Assembly (NCBI GenBank): GCA_032690845.1
Contig: CM064420.1
Location: forward strand, 59,012,707-59,076,706
Direction: 5' to 3'
DNA: 64,000 bases
Source of the DNA: Eleusine coracana subsp. coracana
Taxonomy: Eukaryota > Streptophyta > Magnoliopsida > Poales > Poaceae
The notes under the pieces were generated by a model that was given only the letters and a program-made list of their open reading frames with translations, had not been told where the DNA came from and ran no database searches. How positions within the stretch are numbered: the stretch's first letter is position 1; each line of letters opens with the position of its first letter. Both the position numbers and the translations under genes were made by a program. This document shows, one piece after another, positions 61,701-64,000 of the stretch.

Positions 61701-64000
61701 AGGTGAAGAGACCACGCTGACATGTCCCTGACTGAATTAAATTTGTCAACTCCGTTCTTAAACGCGCGAGTAATGCATGAGATTTCATATCTAGCCTTGG
61801 GAATCATATACATCTCGACAGAAATTATCTAGAAGCATTACTCGGCACCTTGGGAGATGGGTGGATAGTAACTGCCGAGCAAGAGCCAGAATGTCTGTGC
61901 CTGCACAAGAGCAAGGCCATATTTTACCTCATATTCAGTCGCTAACTAGTGTATGCGCAAGCTGACAATGCTTTTATGAAAACAGGAAAGATCGGGACTC
62001 GAAGCAAGGGAGTGTAATGAGAAAAGAAAGACGACGAAATGATAAGCTTGTCCGGACTTGAAAACGTCCGAATTGGCCAGTCGGCTGAAGGCTTGCAATT
62101 TAAACTGGACGAATTGACGTGCATTGCATTGAGCGGCAGCCAGCAGGATTCATGAATGCAGCTGCATCGGGAGGGAGCAGATGGCAGCAAAAAAGAAATG
62201 CTCGAGCAAGTGTTGGCTTGTCGCTGCAGAGCTGAAACCCCACAGCGTAATACTACATCTATTAAGCAATTGGAGCAACTTTTAAAGGGCGTGAAGGAAT
62301 GTCAAGTACTGAGTTCAGTTTTACAACTGCAAAGTGAAAACTGTGATGCATTATATAACACTTAAAAAATGGCTTTGGAAGTGCGCTTTTTTCCCCAAAG
62401 GGATGGCGTCGCGACGCCACAATTTTCCTGCATAAAATAACTAACAAACGACATGCATGCAAACGTGCGCAGGAATTGATCAGAACCTCCAAAAACTTTT
62501 CCAGGCCTGAAGTACGTACTCCAGGCAGGACAGCTGCAAGCACTTCATCGAGGAGCGCAAGCAATTAACAACCAAAGAGAAAAAGGGGCAGGTTTTCTTG
62601 AACGGCAACAGATGCCCTGAAACAAGGAGGAAGCAATGGAGACAAGCACATGGACGCTAGTATCAGTTTGGTTGTAGCTTTGTCTCACTTTCAGCTAGGT
62701 TAAAACTCGAGGTTAGCTCTGATGTGACACTAGTTAGCAGTCATGTTAAGCAGTCTGTACGTAGCAACGTTTGTTTGTTGCATGATTTTCTTTTTCTTTT
62801 TGTGTGTGTGCTTGTGTGTATGTAGCAGCCTGTGATTGGAGAGATCTGTAGGAGCTAAGCTGCTTGGAGCCGTGTTCATTGCCCTGCAACTGACGATATT
62901 AGGACCAGTACGTGTAGCTGTATTGTTGCTTTGAGATCGAGAACTAAGCTCATGGGGAGTAGTAGGAAAAAAACAAAAAAAAAAAACAGGCACTCTGGGA
63001 ACCAAGAAAAAGATAAGGACCAACGAGCTCTTCGGTAGTTCGGTTTGACAGTTGATACAGATAGTTCTGAACCCAATCTAGTACTGACTGATATCTGCAA
63101 TTCTGCATGGAGTACATACGTACGTAGATCAGTTTTCCTGACTGAAAAAAGTGGTGCAGACTGATGACAAGAGTTTCAGAATACAATATACACCGCATTT
63201 ATCCGGTGTTGGAAGATTACCAGTTTTTTTGCTTAGAAGTGAATAGAATCAGCGAGAGTATCTACAATCTACTAATCTCGTGAAAAAAGAGGGGTTACAG
63301 TTAACAAGTGTACCAGATTATGGGCCTCTATGCTCCAGTGACCCATGCAAGCCCACGGCAGCAGAGAATGCAACAACTTTGCAGGGCCGGCCGGCTGGGC
63401 CTCCTTACGGCGTTCGGCTCGGATACAAAGTCAAAAAAGAAAAGGAGGGTCTGGCCCTATCTGATCCTTTTATCACGTCACGAGTCACGACCCTGAACAA
63501 AGTCATCATTTCCGGAAAGGAAATAGTAAACGCGCAGAAGATTTTCTCTCTCGCCGTGTAAATCACCCGTTACGAGTAGGACAGTGCAGAGATTTTCAGC
63601 TGCAAGCTCAGTAATTCAACGCCTGTTTTTTTTTGTTTCTCCGGTGGATTCAAAAGTTGCAGGCGGAGACAGCAACGTCCGTGCTGTTGAGGCACCAGCC
63701 GTCACTCCAGTGCTTGTGAGCCCCGGGTCGTCCGTGCGTGCCTGGCCGCGTTTCATTTCGTCGCACGACTTCAACCTGTGCCGGTGCCGACAAAAGGCCC
63801 AAAGCCGTGTGAAAAACTGACCTCTGTTCTGAGCCTGCCCGCACTACGGCTCCCGGTCCAGCTATAGTCAAATTTCATGCAAAACAGAAAACATGCGCGT
63901 GCGTGGCATTTCAACGGTGAACAAGGCGCTGGAGCTTTTGGACCTCGGCGAGAGCTACTATCTGGATGATAATACTCCTACCCGAAGTGCTCGCTCTGGC
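58800..64000. other. Intergenic region, no gene supported
   Basis: Mixed AT-rich DNA with short GC-rich patches (59720-59800, 60730-60830, 61230-61520, 63640-63800). No open frame shows family motifs, a signal peptide with a conserved core, or splice-linked exons. A plus-strand frame from ATG 63893 is open to the window edge but too short to judge. Confidence 0.4.

Noticed and set aside
63893..64000. Frame open to the right edge of the window
   Set aside because: Only 36 codons are visible, with no motif, promoter or splice evidence.
1..64000. CRISPR arrays, bacterial operons, rRNA or microRNA precursors
   Set aside because: No regularly spaced repeats of that kind, no rRNA-like sequence, and no known plant miRNA core recognised by eye. 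The genes are spliced plant genes.

Overview
The window is plant nuclear DNA from a grass, almost certainly rice or a close Oryza relative. The genes have GT-AG introns. Coding exons of several genes are very GC-rich while introns are AT-rich. The spaces between genes hold MITEs, Helitron and CACTA ends, SINEs and LTR retrotransposons of grass type. I assign the organism from this overall character, not from a database match.

Layout. 1-4239 (+): 3' part of a plant RNase J gene (nine exons, all in phase) with a solo-LTR-like insertion in an intron. 4900-5930: two adjacent long inverted-repeat elements. 7190-7810 (+): decayed copy of a grass protein family also present as gene A (18618-19745, +) and gene B (24690-25807, -, one-base frameshift). 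8150-11200 (+): an intact 331-codon gene of unknown function with several internal tandem duplications. 11440-12650 (+): truncated copy of the WD40 gene whose full version lies at 27063-29912 (-). The copy stops exactly at a Helitron 3' terminus. 12.7-18.1 kb: AT-rich DNA without a recognisable gene. 20.0-24.3 kb: mosaic of a U-box gene fragment, a copy of the WD40 gene's 3' end and a wrecked CACTA transposon. 27063-29912 (-): intact WD40-repeat gene of the WDR44 type (seven coding exons, 682 residues), with a probable leader exon near 31.9-32.2 kb.

36.05-45.4 kb (+): mRNA-capping enzyme gene (triphosphatase plus guanylyltransferase). All catalytic exons are intact and in phase, but coding exon 2 carries a 1.3-kb LTR retrotransposon and an in-frame TGA, and the C-terminus appears clipped by another TGA. 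45.6-54.2 kb: a 707-bp near-identical tandem duplication, a SINE, and a degenerate 6.8-kb Copia element on the minus strand. The Copia leader contains what looks like a captured host promoter and first exon. 58321-58608 (-): a small intronless gene encoding a secreted IDA-like peptide precursor. The remainder to 64 kb shows no gene I can support.

The genes have no operon-like relation. RNase J acts in chloroplast RNA processing, the capping enzyme in nuclear mRNA 5'-end formation, the WD40 protein probably as a scaffold, and the IDA-like peptide in cell-separation signalling. The strongest themes are local duplication and decay around genes A/B and the WD40 gene, and the transposon-interrupted capping-enzyme gene.
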